Assembly (NCBI GenBank): GCA_020342025.1
Contig: CP070840.1
Span: 2,453,778-2,468,142, forward strand
From: Deltaproteobacteria bacterium
GTDB lineage: Bacteria; Desulfobacterota; DSM-4660; Desulfatiglandales; HGW-15
Reading direction: 5' to 3'
Length of the DNA stretch: 14,365 bases
The notes beneath the pieces are model-generated. The model was not told where the DNA came from and ran no database searches. It saw only the letters and a list, made by a program, of their open reading frames with translations. A program made the translations under genes and the position numbers. Below are positions 5,964 through 12,805 of this stretch, piece by piece. Numbering within the stretch: position 1 is the stretch's first letter; every line of letters starts with the position of its first letter.

Positions 5964-6725
5964 ATGGGAATAAGGGCCAAGATCCTGCTCGGATTTCTCA
6001 TCTTGGCGACTATGCTATTTCTAGCCGGTGCATGGTCGATCTATGAGTTGAGAACCGTAGGGACATCCGTCCAGGGACTCCTCGATGATAATTACAAGAG
6101 TATCAACGCTGCTAGGCTCATGACGGATGCCCTCGAACGGGAGGATAGTGCCATTTTGTTGCTCCTGTCCGGCAATTGGAAGGCAGGCCGAGAGATCATT
6201 CAGTCTGCAGATGCAGCATTCCAACAAGGCTTCGATATTGCTCGGAACAATGTGACCATACCCGGTGAAAAGGCCTATGTTGACGAAATAGAAAAGGCCT
6301 ACAAGAATTTTAAGGCCTTGTGGGTCAGACCCACCGCAGGAACAGGTCACGAAAAAAATCTGAATTGGTATTTCCAGCAGGTCCATCACGCATTTCTGGA
6401 AGTCAAATTGGCGGTCGAACGACTGATGGCCCTGAATGACCGGGTTATGTACCAGACAGCGACTGATCTGAAAAACAGGGCGCAAAGGGCGGTTATGCCG
6501 GGCGTCGTGGCCATATTGTCTGCACTCGTATTTGCGCTCGTATTCAACTACTTTGTTAATTATTATCTGGTTAGCCCAATCATCAAGGTTACCAAGGCCA
6601 TTCAGAGATTTCTTGAAACTGGGGTACCCATTGAAGTGAAGATTGAAACCAAGGATGAGATGAACCGCCTAGCCACTTCGTTTCAACAGCTTATGACACA
6701 GTCCCAAAAGCGCGAGGCAGTTTAG
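5964..6725 (+). CDS. Two-TM sensor protein ending at its HAMP domain, no output domain
   Basis: This is a membrane receptor-like protein of 253 residues. TM1 is at about 7-28. A helical periplasmic region of about 145 residues follows (29-175) and resembles four-helix-bundle ligand sensors of histidine kinases and chemoreceptors. TM2 is at about 176-199. A HAMP domain (about 200-247) has the expected Pro205 and the DEMNRLATSFQQL motif at 231-243. The protein stops six residues later: there is no kinase, GGDEF, PAS or methyl-accepting domain, although HAMP normally relays to one. GAGGAGGAG precedes the ATG. Its stop TAG (6723-6725) shares a base with the GTG start of TrkH, so translation is probably coupled. 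That suggests it acts with or on the potassium transporter, for instance by direct contact. An alternative is a kinase truncated by deletion whose remnant was kept. Confidence 0.82.
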   Translation: MGIRAKILLGFLILATMLFLAGAWSIYELRTVGTSVQGLLDDNYKSINAARLMTDALEREDSAILLLLSGNWKAGREIIQSADAAFQQGFDIARNNVTIPGEKAYVDEIEKAYKNFKALWVRPTAGTGHEKNLNWYFQQVHHAFLEVKLAVERLMALNDRVMYQTATDLKNRAQRAVMPGVVAILSALVFALVFNYFVNYYLVSPIIKVTKAIQRFLETGVPIEVKIETKDEMNRLATSFQQLMTQSQKREAV

Positions 6726-8164
6726 TGCGACCTCATATCATCTTCAGGTATACAGGATTTATCCTCCTTTTCAATGCGGTCTTTCTGCTTGTATCTGCTC
6801 TTGTCTCTGCCTTTTATTCAGATTCAGCATTCCTGCCCCTTTTCTACAGCGCAATTATCGCTGTCCTGTTTGGCGCTTTCCCTCTCATCTATGTTCCACC
6901 CGCCAAAGATATCACCAACAAGGAAGGCTTCATCATTGTGGTCTCCAGTTGGCTTCTCTCCTGTTTGGTTGGGGTCATTCCCTATGTTCTCTGGGGTGGT
7001 GAGTTTAACTTGACCAATGCATGGTTTGAGAGCGTATCGGGGTTCACCACGACAGGGTCCTCCGTCCTGACAAATGTGGAGGCGCTGCCGTTCGGCTTGC
7101 TATTCTGGCGGTCGGCCACTCACTGGATCGGTGGCATTGGCATCATCATCTTTGCCCTTTCGGTCTTGCCCTCCATGGGGAGAGCTGGGATGATCCTGTA
7201 TCGGACGGAAATGTCGCCTCTCGCTATGGAAAATTTTCATTACAGGACGAAAAAGACCCTGCAAATGCTGGTCATTGTTTATGTGGGGTTGACCCTGGCT
7301 GAAACCATGGGTTTGCTCATCTGTGGGATGAACGGGTTCGATGCGGTGACTCACGCCTTTGCAACCATTGCCACGGGCGGTTTCTCGCCCAAGAATATGA
7401 GCATAGCCCACTATCAAAGCCTTTCAATGGAAATCGTTGTCATGGTTTTTATGGTGCTATCCGGCATTCATTTCGGATTACTCTTTGCCGCTTTTCGTGG
7501 GAGGGCCTCTGAGCTCTGGGGGTCATCCGTCGTGAGGTATTATCTTATTGCCCTGGCGACAGGTGTCGCAATCGTCGCGGTCAATATCCACGACCACCCA
7601 TATAACAGCTGGACTGAATCTCTCCGTTACGCAGCTTTTCAGGTGATTTCCCTCGGGACATCCACCGGCTTTGCGACGACGGATTCGGCCATATGGTCTC
7701 CCTTTGCCCAGCTCGTGATGATCTTTTTCACGTTGCAATGTGCCTGCGCAGGCTCGACCTCTGGGGGAATCAAGGTGGACCGAATCGTCATTTTCTGGAA
7801 AGGGCTGGTGCGGAGGATAACCATGACCCGGCATCCCCACGCCGTGATCACACCTAAAATTGATGGGGTGGCCATTGACAGTGACGTCCTCGAAGCAGGC
7901 TTTCTCTATATCGCGCTCTACATCGGGATTGTGTTCGTCTCCAGCGTCATCCTGACCGCATTGGGCGTTGATATTCTGTCCGCTTTTTCTGGCTCCGCAG
8001 CCGCCATGGGAAATGTGGGGCCGGGCTTCGGGACGGTGGGCTCTATGAGCAATTTCAGCCAGATTCCAGATGCGGGGAAGTGGGTCTTGACGGTTACTAT
8101 GCTACTCGGGAGGCTAGAAATTTTCGGCCTAATCCTGTTTGTGACGGCAAGATCGTGGAAATAG
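6725..8164 (+). CDS. trkH: Potassium uptake transporter pore subunit, TrkH family
   Basis: This inner-membrane K+ transporter subunit has 479 residues, close to E. coli TrkH (483). The fold of four repeated M1-P-M2 units is visible from its four pore loops: SGFTTTGSS (Gly111), ATIATGGFSP (Gly218/219), GTSTGFATT (Gly315) and GNVGPGFGTVG (432-434). The conserved GSTSGGIKVDRI segment (343-354), with Lys350 in the intramembrane gate, is intact. It starts at GTG 6725, with GAGG at 6714-6717 inside the preceding gene and a one-base overlap with its stop codon. TrkH normally works with the cytoplasmic NAD/ATP-binding TrkA ring; no trkA or KTN/RCK gene is in this window, so it must lie elsewhere or be replaced. 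A ligand-gated K+ channel gene follows about 100 bases later. Confidence 0.95.
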   Translation: MRPHIIFRYTGFILLFNAVFLLVSALVSAFYSDSAFLPLFYSAIIAVLFGAFPLIYVPPAKDITNKEGFIIVVSSWLLSCLVGVIPYVLWGGEFNLTNAWFESVSGFTTTGSSVLTNVEALPFGLLFWRSATHWIGGIGIIIFALSVLPSMGRAGMILYRTEMSPLAMENFHYRTKKTLQMLVIVYVGLTLAETMGLLICGMNGFDAVTHAFATIATGGFSPKNMSIAHYQSLSMEIVVMVFMVLSGIHFGLLFAAFRGRASELWGSSVVRYYLIALATGVAIVAVNIHDHPYNSWTESLRYAAFQVISLGTSTGFATTDSAIWSPFAQLVMIFFTLQCACAGSTSGGIKVDRIVIFWKGLVRRITMTRHPHAVITPKIDGVAIDSDVLEAGFLYIALYIGIVFVSSVILTALGVDILSAFSGSAAAMGNVGPGFGTVGSMSNFSQIPDAGKWVLTVTMLLGRLEIFGLILFVTARSWK

Positions 8165-8202
8165 GTAACAGGCTGTGTGTATTCATGCTAAAAGGATAGT
8201 TC

Positions 8203-8237
8203 GCTCCTCCAGTTAACGGGGGCCTTATTTGTTTTTC
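8203..8237 (+). terminator. Weak candidate intrinsic terminator after TrkH
   Basis: GCTCC at 8203-8207 can pair in RNA with GGGGC at 8219-8223, including one G-U pair. An alternative register is CCTCC at 8206-8210 with GGGGG at 8218-8222. The T-rich run TTATTTGTTTTTC at 8225-8237 follows. The stem is only 5 bp, so termination may be partial; if so, TrkH and the channel gene could be partly co-expressed. Confidence 0.35.
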
Positions 8238-8269
8238 ATTTGGGCATTAGGAGAAAGAGGGAGAGGCGT

Positions 8270-9355
8270 ATGGTTTTTTGTAGGAGCTTTTTGATCGCAT
8301 TGGCCTTGGTGATCGGTCTCGCTGCTGTGAACGGCAGAGCTTCTGAAAGGTCGCCTAAGGACCGGACGCTCATCGTGGGAACAAAAGAGGCGCCTCCCTT
8401 TGCCATGAAAGATAGCGCGGGTACCTGGACGGGGATAAGTATCGAACTGTGGCGCCAACTTGCCGCTGACTTGAACCTGAGGTTTGAGTTTCGCGAACTG
8501 GATCTCCAAGGTCTACTTGATGGCGTCAAGGGCGGCTCTTTGGATGCGGCCGTTGCGGCGTTAACCATCACGCCAGAGAGGGAACAGATCTTTGATTTTA
8601 CTCATCCCTTTTACACCACAGGCCTCGGCATCGCATACGCGCCTCAGCACAAAAAACCCTGGCTTGCCGTCTTTAAGCGGTTCCTATCCTATGCTTTCCT
8701 AAAAGTCATTGTCGGTCTTTCTCTTCTTTTGCTCATTGTGGGGATGCTTGTCTGGTGGTTTGAGCGAAAGAAAAACCCGGGGCAGTTCGGCGGTGGCGGC
8801 GGCAAGGGGGTTGCTGCGGGGTTCTGGTGGTCGGCGGTCACCATGACCACGGTCGGGTATGGGGATAAGGCGCCCATTACATTCGCTGGGCGAATCGTAG
8901 CCCTTATTTGGATGTTTGCCGCCATTATCATCATATCGGGCTTCACTGCGGCAATCACTTCCTCTCTTACCGTGACCCAGCTGGAGTCTCCAGTCAAAGG
9001 CACAAAGGACTTACCCAAAGTGCGGGTTGGGACATTAGCACATACAACGAGCGCTTCGTATCTTGAGAACAACCGGATATCATTTCGGGCGTATAAGAGG
9101 CCTGAGGAGGCGCTCAAGGAAATCGTTGATGGGAACCTGGACGCCCTTGTGTATGACGCACCTATACTTCGCTATTTGGTTCACAAGAAATTCCCTGGCA
9201 GACTGGACGTTCTTCCCCAAACATTCGTTCGACAGGACTATGGCATCGCTTTGCCGGAGGGCAGCCCCTTGCGGGAACCGATCAATCGCGTTTTGTTAAA
9301 GAAAATCCAGGATGAGGCATGGCAGGATATCCTTCAGCAGTATTTTGGACAATGA
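8270..9355 (+). CDS. GluR0-type prokaryotic ionotropic glutamate receptor (ligand-gated K+ channel)
   Basis: This is a 361-residue membrane protein: signal peptide (about 1-24, likely cut after NGRA), ligand-binding lobe S1 (about 30-125), M1 helix (about 140-164), pore loop, M2 helix (about 207-232) and lobe S2 (about 245-355). The filter MTTVGYGDK (192-200) is that of a K+ channel. M2 carries SGFTAAITSSLTV (223-235), aligning with the SYTANLAAFLTV gating motif of animal iGluRs. In S1, ALTITPERE places Arg104 and Thr99 where iGluRs bind the amino-acid alpha-carboxylate. In S2, GTLAHTTS (254-261) and Asp296 (VYDAP) fit the distal-group and alpha-amino sites. The ligand is thus probably an amino acid, though glutamate is not proven. 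I start at ATG 8270 because GAGGGAGAGG lies just upstream; a TTG at 8240 is poorer. It opens 105 bases after TrkH. Confidence 0.93.
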   Translation: MVFCRSFLIALALVIGLAAVNGRASERSPKDRTLIVGTKEAPPFAMKDSAGTWTGISIELWRQLAADLNLRFEFRELDLQGLLDGVKGGSLDAAVAALTITPEREQIFDFTHPFYTTGLGIAYAPQHKKPWLAVFKRFLSYAFLKVIVGLSLLLLIVGMLVWWFERKKNPGQFGGGGGKGVAAGFWWSAVTMTTVGYGDKAPITFAGRIVALIWMFAAIIIISGFTAAITSSLTVTQLESPVKGTKDLPKVRVGTLAHTTSASYLENNRISFRAYKRPEEALKEIVDGNLDALVYDAPILRYLVHKKFPGRLDVLPQTFVRQDYGIALPEGSPLREPINRVLLKKIQDEAWQDILQQYFGQ

Positions 9356-9429
9356 AGAGGTTGTTTGCGGTGGTTTTGCTATGGGTAAATCTTGTTTCGA
9401 ATCCATCAGATCCCTCAGGCGACATCTGA
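9352..9429 (+). CDS. Possible 25-residue hydrophobic peptide overlapping the channel stop
   Basis: The channel stop and this ATG overlap as ATGA at 9352-9355, a common translational-coupling arrangement. The frame encodes MKRLFAVVLLWVNLVSN and a few more residues before TGA at 9427-9429, so it looks like a signal peptide or a tiny membrane peptide. A second short open frame in the +1 register (ATG 9431 to TGA 9512-9514, 27 codons) follows. The two could be halves of a small secreted protein split by a frameshift. The ribosome binding site is weak, and chance is a real alternative. Confidence 0.2.
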   Translation: MKRLFAVVLLWVNLVSNPSDPSGDI

Positions 9430-9460
9430 AATGGAAAAGGAGTTGGACTCAGCTCAGGGT

Positions 9461-9488
9461 TTGAAATTCTTGAGCGGGTTTTTAAAAT
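9461..9488 (+). promoter_or_regulatory. Candidate sigma-70 promoter for the superoxide dismutase gene
   Basis: TTGAAA at 9461-9466 and TAAAAT at 9483-9488 are separated by 16 bases and match 10 of 12 consensus positions. The start point would be near 9495, giving a leader of about 48 bases before the ATG at 9543. I see no clear Fur or SoxS-like operator in it. Confidence 0.4.
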
Positions 9489-9542
9489 CCTTCATGGCGA
9501 AGGAGATAATCTGAAAATCACAAACTGAAAGGAGGAAGAATT

Positions 9543-10136
9543 ATGGCTATTACTTTACCAGAACTACCCTACCCAAAAGATGCTTTAGCGCCCAACATAA
9601 GTGAGAAAACTTTGGAATTTCATCATGGCAAACATCACAACACGTATGTTGTCAACATAAACAAACTCATTGAGCGGACCGACTTGGCTAACGAGACACT
9701 GGAAAACATCATCAAAAAGACCGCAGGGGATAGTGCAAAGATGGGGATTTTCAACAATGCCGCTCAGGTCTGGAACCATTCCTTCTATTGGCAGTGCATG
9801 AAGCCGAAGGGGGGAGGCGCACCTAAAGGTCCTGTTGCAGAAAAGATTAAAGCAGATTTTGGAAGCCATGAAAAATTTGCCGAGGAGTTCAAGAATGCAG
9901 GATTTACCCAGTTCGGCAGCGGTTGGGCATGGTTGATCCTGAAAGACGGTAAGCTGGAAATCATGAAAACGCCCAATGCGGACACACCGATCGCACATGG
10001 AGTGAAACCTGTTTTGACTGTAGATGTCTGGGAACATGCCTATTACTTGGATTATCAAAACAGGAGGGCTGACTATTTGAGTGCTTTTGTCGAAAATTTA
10101 ATCAATTGGGACTTCGTGAATTCCTGTCTCGAATAG
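9543..10136 (+). CDS. sodB: Superoxide dismutase, iron type
   Basis: It converts superoxide to hydrogen peroxide and oxygen. It is predicted cytoplasmic, with no signal peptide. The 197 residues are typical of the dimeric Fe/Mn family. Metal ligands are His27 (FHHGKHH), His79 (VWNHSFYW), Asp161 and His165 (DVWEHAYYLDY). The outer-sphere glutamine is at Gln75 in NNAAQVWNH, the arrangement of Fe-SODs; Mn-SODs carry it later in the chain and have Gly here. FGSGWAWL (124-131) is also Fe-type. The start is set by AAAGGAGG at 9529-9536. It probably has its own promoter at 9461-9488. In an anaerobe it would protect against transient oxygen exposure, and the WrbA gene nearby fits that theme. Confidence 0.95.
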   Translation: MAITLPELPYPKDALAPNISEKTLEFHHGKHHNTYVVNINKLIERTDLANETLENIIKKTAGDSAKMGIFNNAAQVWNHSFYWQCMKPKGGGAPKGPVAEKIKADFGSHEKFAEEFKNAGFTQFGSGWAWLILKDGKLEIMKTPNADTPIAHGVKPVLTVDVWEHAYYLDYQNRRADYLSAFVENLINWDFVNSCLE

Positions 10137-10242
10137 TCCTGTATGGGAGAGGTGAAAGCTCTTGTTCTAAAGCGGAAGCATCAATCTGCTTGAGATTATG
10201 GAGGGAGGGTTTTCTGCGCACAATCAAAAGAGGAGAATGGAG

Positions 10243-10539
10243 ATGGGAACCTACGCAAAGTGGATAATCCTGATTATTATCCTCCTATTCTTTATTACCT
10301 TTGGGGTGAAAAACAACCAGCCCGTTAGCTTAAACTACTATTTGAATATTGGCACTGGGGAGCTACCCCTCTATGGCGTAATTTATATTGCCATCCTTGT
10401 TGGGATTTTCATCGGTATGATCATGGGGCTTCGGAGCAGGCTCCATCTGCGGAGAAGAGTCAAACATCTCCAAATGGAAAATAGGGAACTTAAAGAAGAG
10501 GCGATGGAGGAGAAGGAAGAGGAAACAGAAGAGGAGTAA
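10243..10539 (+). CDS. LapA/DUF1049-domain small inner-membrane protein
   Basis: This is a 98-residue protein with two hydrophobic helices (about 6-23 and 42-63) and a cytoplasmic charged, Glu-rich coiled-coil tail (about 68-98). The sequence between them, NNQPVSLNYYL, matches the LapA/DUF1049 pattern of a short periplasmic loop. E. coli LapA works with LapB at the inner membrane in controlling lipopolysaccharide assembly; no lapB is visible here, so the same role is only a suggestion. I start it at ATG 10243, seven bases after AGAGGAG. Upstream in-frame ATGs at 10198 and 10237 would add polar residues before the first helix. It lies 31 bases ahead of the M48 lipoprotein gene, probably in one operon. 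Confidence 0.82.
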   Translation: MGTYAKWIILIIILLFFITFGVKNNQPVSLNYYLNIGTGELPLYGVIYIAILVGIFIGMIMGLRSRLHLRRRVKHLQMENRELKEEAMEEKEEETEEE

Positions 10540-10570
10540 AACTTGGCGCCCTTACAGGAGAGAAATTGAA

Positions 10571-11419
10571 ATGAAGTCGAATATCACAGGACTCGGGAAA
10601 AGATTTTCGTTCGCAGTATTCAAGTTGAGCATCTTCATGGCGGGCCTCTTTTTTCTTGCCGCATGTGCGGAAGTCCCTGTCACGAAGAGAAAGGGGCTGC
10701 ATATTGTCCCCACGTCAGAGTTGCTGGCCCTGAGCTTTCAGCAATATGACCAGGTGATGAAGAAATCCAAACTCTCGACAGATCAGAAAAAGATCCAGAT
10801 GGTGCGAAGGGTGGGAGAGCGCATTGCAAGATCGTCCGAAGCTTTCCTCAGGGAGTCTGGAAGGGGAGCCCAGATCAGCAACTACAAGTGGGAATTCAAC
10901 GTGATTGAGGATGACAAGGTGGTCAACGCCTGGTGCATGCCTGGGGGGAAAGTGGCCGTTTACACCGGGATCCTCCCCTACACCCAGGACGAAACCGGTC
11001 TTGCCGTCGTGGTGGGTCACGAGGTGGCTCATGCCATTGCCGACCATGGCAACGAGCGGATGAGTCAGGCTCTGCTCGCGAATATGGGCGGTATGGCCCT
11101 TTCAGTGGCATTGGCCAACAAGCCTAATCAAACGCGGGAGCTTTTTATGGCTGCTTTTGGTGCAGGGGCCACGGTAGGCTTTCTTCTCCCTTACAGCCGG
11201 CTTCATGAGAGCGAGGCAGATCGGATTGGGCTCATGTTCATGGCAAGGGCTGGTTATGACCCGAGAGCGGCCATTCCTTTCTGGGAAAGAATGAACAAGA
11301 AGGCAGGGCCCAAACCCCCTGAGTTCCTGTCCACGCACCCCGCGCCTGAGTCTCGAATAGCAAACATCAAGACCTATATCCCTGAGGCATTACCCTACTA
11401 TCAAAAGTCATTAAAATGA
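10571..11419 (+). CDS. M48-family zinc metalloprotease lipoprotein (LoiP/BepA/Oma1-like)
   Basis: This is an envelope protease of 282 residues. A long signal peptide ends in the lipobox LAAC with Cys32 as the lipidated residue, so it is anchored in a membrane facing the periplasm; Ala and Glu at +2 and +3 favour the outer membrane. The catalytic zinc motif HEVAH is at 150-154 with Glu151 as general base, and Glu215 in HESEADRIG is the third ligand. STHPAPESRI (254-263) is a conserved late motif of the group. Unlike BepA it has no C-terminal TPR domain, so it is closer to the LoiP/YcaL layout, enzymes that clear misassembled outer-membrane proteins. AGGAGAG lies 8 bases before the ATG. The neighbours are the LapA-like gene upstream and the DUF502 gene 24 bases downstream. 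Confidence 0.93.
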   Translation: MKSNITGLGKRFSFAVFKLSIFMAGLFFLAACAEVPVTKRKGLHIVPTSELLALSFQQYDQVMKKSKLSTDQKKIQMVRRVGERIARSSEAFLRESGRGAQISNYKWEFNVIEDDKVVNAWCMPGGKVAVYTGILPYTQDETGLAVVVGHEVAHAIADHGNERMSQALLANMGGMALSVALANKPNQTRELFMAAFGAGATVGFLLPYSRLHESEADRIGLMFMARAGYDPRAAIPFWERMNKKAGPKPPEFLSTHPAPESRIANIKTYIPEALPYYQKSLK

Positions 11420-11443
11420 GAAAAATTTCCCTTGGATTGAGAG

Positions 11444-12040
11444 ATGAAAATCGTGATGAGTCATATAAAAAAATATATTTTCCGAGGTCTTCTCGCCGTT
11501 GTCCCCATCTTTTTGACGTATTTGGCGTTAAAGCTTCTCTACACCGCAATTGACCAGCGTGCCGTGGGACTCGTGGATCGGTTCTTTGGGTTCACGTTCC
11601 CGGGACTGGGAATACTCCTGGTGCTTGTCGCGCTCTATATCTTAGGTCTCTTGGCGAGCAATGTGGTCGGCAAAAGGCTCTTTGGGCTTTTAGGGAGAAT
11701 AACAAACCACATCCCATTGATAAAGACGACCTATAAGGTGGGGCAGCAGCTTGGGGCCACCCTTTCCCTGCCAGAGAAGCAGGTTTTTAAAACGGCTGTG
11801 CTTGTAGAATACCTCAAGCCGGGGATGTGGACCATCGGATTTGTAACCGGGGAGGTTATTGACAGGAAAAGCAATGACGAAAGACTCCTCAAAGTCTACA
11901 TACCGACGCCACCCAACCCCACCTCGGGGACCATGGTGGTCGTGAGGGAGACCCAAACTAGGGACCCGGGGTGGACTATTGATGAGGCCTTGAGGGCCGT
12001 CCTCTCTGGAGGCATCCTTGGTCCGGAAGAATTGAGATAG
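11444..12040 (+). CDS. DUF502 family membrane protein
   Basis: This 198-residue protein of the DUF502 family has no established biochemical function. Two hydrophobic helices lie at about residues 13-36 and 51-75; the second contains GLGILLVLVALYILGLLAS. A conserved cytoplasmic-looking domain follows, with family-typical motifs IPLIKTTYKVGQQL (about 90-103) and PTPPNPTSGTMVVV (about 151-164), and then an acidic helical C-terminus. The start at 11444 has GAGAG directly upstream and only a weak ribosome binding site; ATG 11456 (codon 5) is an alternative. It sits 24 bases after the M48 protease gene and 62 bases before the DUF599 gene, so it probably belongs to the same envelope operon. Confidence 0.88.
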   Translation: MKIVMSHIKKYIFRGLLAVVPIFLTYLALKLLYTAIDQRAVGLVDRFFGFTFPGLGILLVLVALYILGLLASNVVGKRLFGLLGRITNHIPLIKTTYKVGQQLGATLSLPEKQVFKTAVLVEYLKPGMWTIGFVTGEVIDRKSNDERLLKVYIPTPPNPTSGTMVVVRETQTRDPGWTIDEALRAVLSGGILGPEELR

Positions 12041-12087
12041 TAGAGACCTAAATCTGGAAACGTAAATCCCGCGTCGAAGAAAATGGA

Positions 12088-12099
12088 AATCGATCGATT
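12088..12099. promoter_or_regulatory. 12-bp perfect palindrome just before the DUF599 start codon
   Basis: AATCGATCGATT is self-complementary and is flanked by GGA and CC, so with one bulged A the stem could extend by two G-C pairs. It ends three bases before ATG 12103, where a Shine-Dalgarno sequence would normally be, and no good one is visible. It may fold in the mRNA and limit initiation, or it may be chance. Confidence 0.2.
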
Positions 12100-12102
12100 C
12101 CA

Positions 12103-12741
12103 ATGAGCTCGTTACCAGAGATTTTAATAACATCAGCGGCATTTTTGATCCTGCTGATTTATCACTTTCATCTGGTCTATAAGCTGCGGACTGCCCCCAT
12201 GACCACGTCGATGGGTCTGACCAACCGCCTCCGTCGCGACTGGGTCGAGACGGTTATGGAGGAAAAACGCGACATCTTGGCCGTTCAGACGCTTCGAAAC
12301 TGGGTGATGGCCTCCAGCTTTTTGGCTTCGGCTGCCATCTTGATTGCCCTGGGCATCATGAGTGTGGCATTCAGGTCGGAAAAGATTGCAGAAATCGCTT
12401 ATGCCGTAAATATTCTAGGCACCAAAAGCGAGGCCCTCTGGTTGATCAAGCTGATGGTCCTGATCGTTGATTTTTTCTTCTCCTTCTTCAATTTTACGCT
12501 TTCCATTCGCTACTATAACCATGCGAGCTTTGCCATTAACGTTCCTCCTTCGCATGACCCCATCGTCACCTATGATGCCGTCGCAAAAATAGTCAACCAT
12601 GGGAGCAACCATTATACGATGGGCATGCGTGGATATTATCTTGCTATACCACTTACACTATGGTTATTTGGGCCCACTTGGATGCTTATTGGTTCAATCA
12701 TTTTGGTCATTATACTGTACAAGCTTGATCGTACTGCTTAG
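12103..12741 (+). CDS. DUF599 family integral membrane protein
   Basis: This 212-residue DUF599 protein has no known function. There are four main hydrophobic helices (about 7-25, 68-88, 111-133, 178-208). The family signature is the cytoplasmic segment RRDWVETVMEE followed by ILAVQTLRNWVMASSFLASAAILI (from about residue 44 to 82), plus NFTLSIRYYNHASFAIN near 129-145. Members are about 210-240 residues, so it is full length. The start has no clear ribosome binding site and lies next to a 12-bp palindrome. It follows DUF502 by 62 bases. After its stop a 64-base gap leads to the glucan phosphorylase gene. Confidence 0.87.
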   Translation: MSSLPEILITSAAFLILLIYHFHLVYKLRTAPMTTSMGLTNRLRRDWVETVMEEKRDILAVQTLRNWVMASSFLASAAILIALGIMSVAFRSEKIAEIAYAVNILGTKSEALWLIKLMVLIVDFFFSFFNFTLSIRYYNHASFAINVPPSHDPIVTYDAVAKIVNHGSNHYTMGMRGYYLAIPLTLWLFGPTWMLIGSIILVIILYKLDRTA

Positions 12742-12805
12742 TGGACAACCGGGAAAAACACGGAGTAACGTTATTGGCAGACATAATAGGTGAAAAGGAT
12801 TTTCA

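Noticed and set aside
6774..7013. Alternative-frame forward ORF inside TrkH
   Set aside because: It is fully contained in the strongly supported TrkH frame and has no independent signals.
8240..8269. Upstream TTG start extending the channel protein by ten residues
   Set aside because: It would put six Arg/Lys residues ahead of the signal peptide and lacks a ribosome binding site, whereas ATG 8270 has GAGGGAGAGG just upstream.
10151..10200. Hairpin (AAGCA/TGCTT) after the superoxide dismutase gene
   Set aside because: The stem is only 5 bp with no following T-run; too weak to call a terminator.
10923..11127. Arg/Pro- and Gly-rich ORFs inside the M48 protease gene on both strands
   Set aside because: Composition is typical of out-of-frame translation of a coding gene; the HEVAH-containing frame is the real one.
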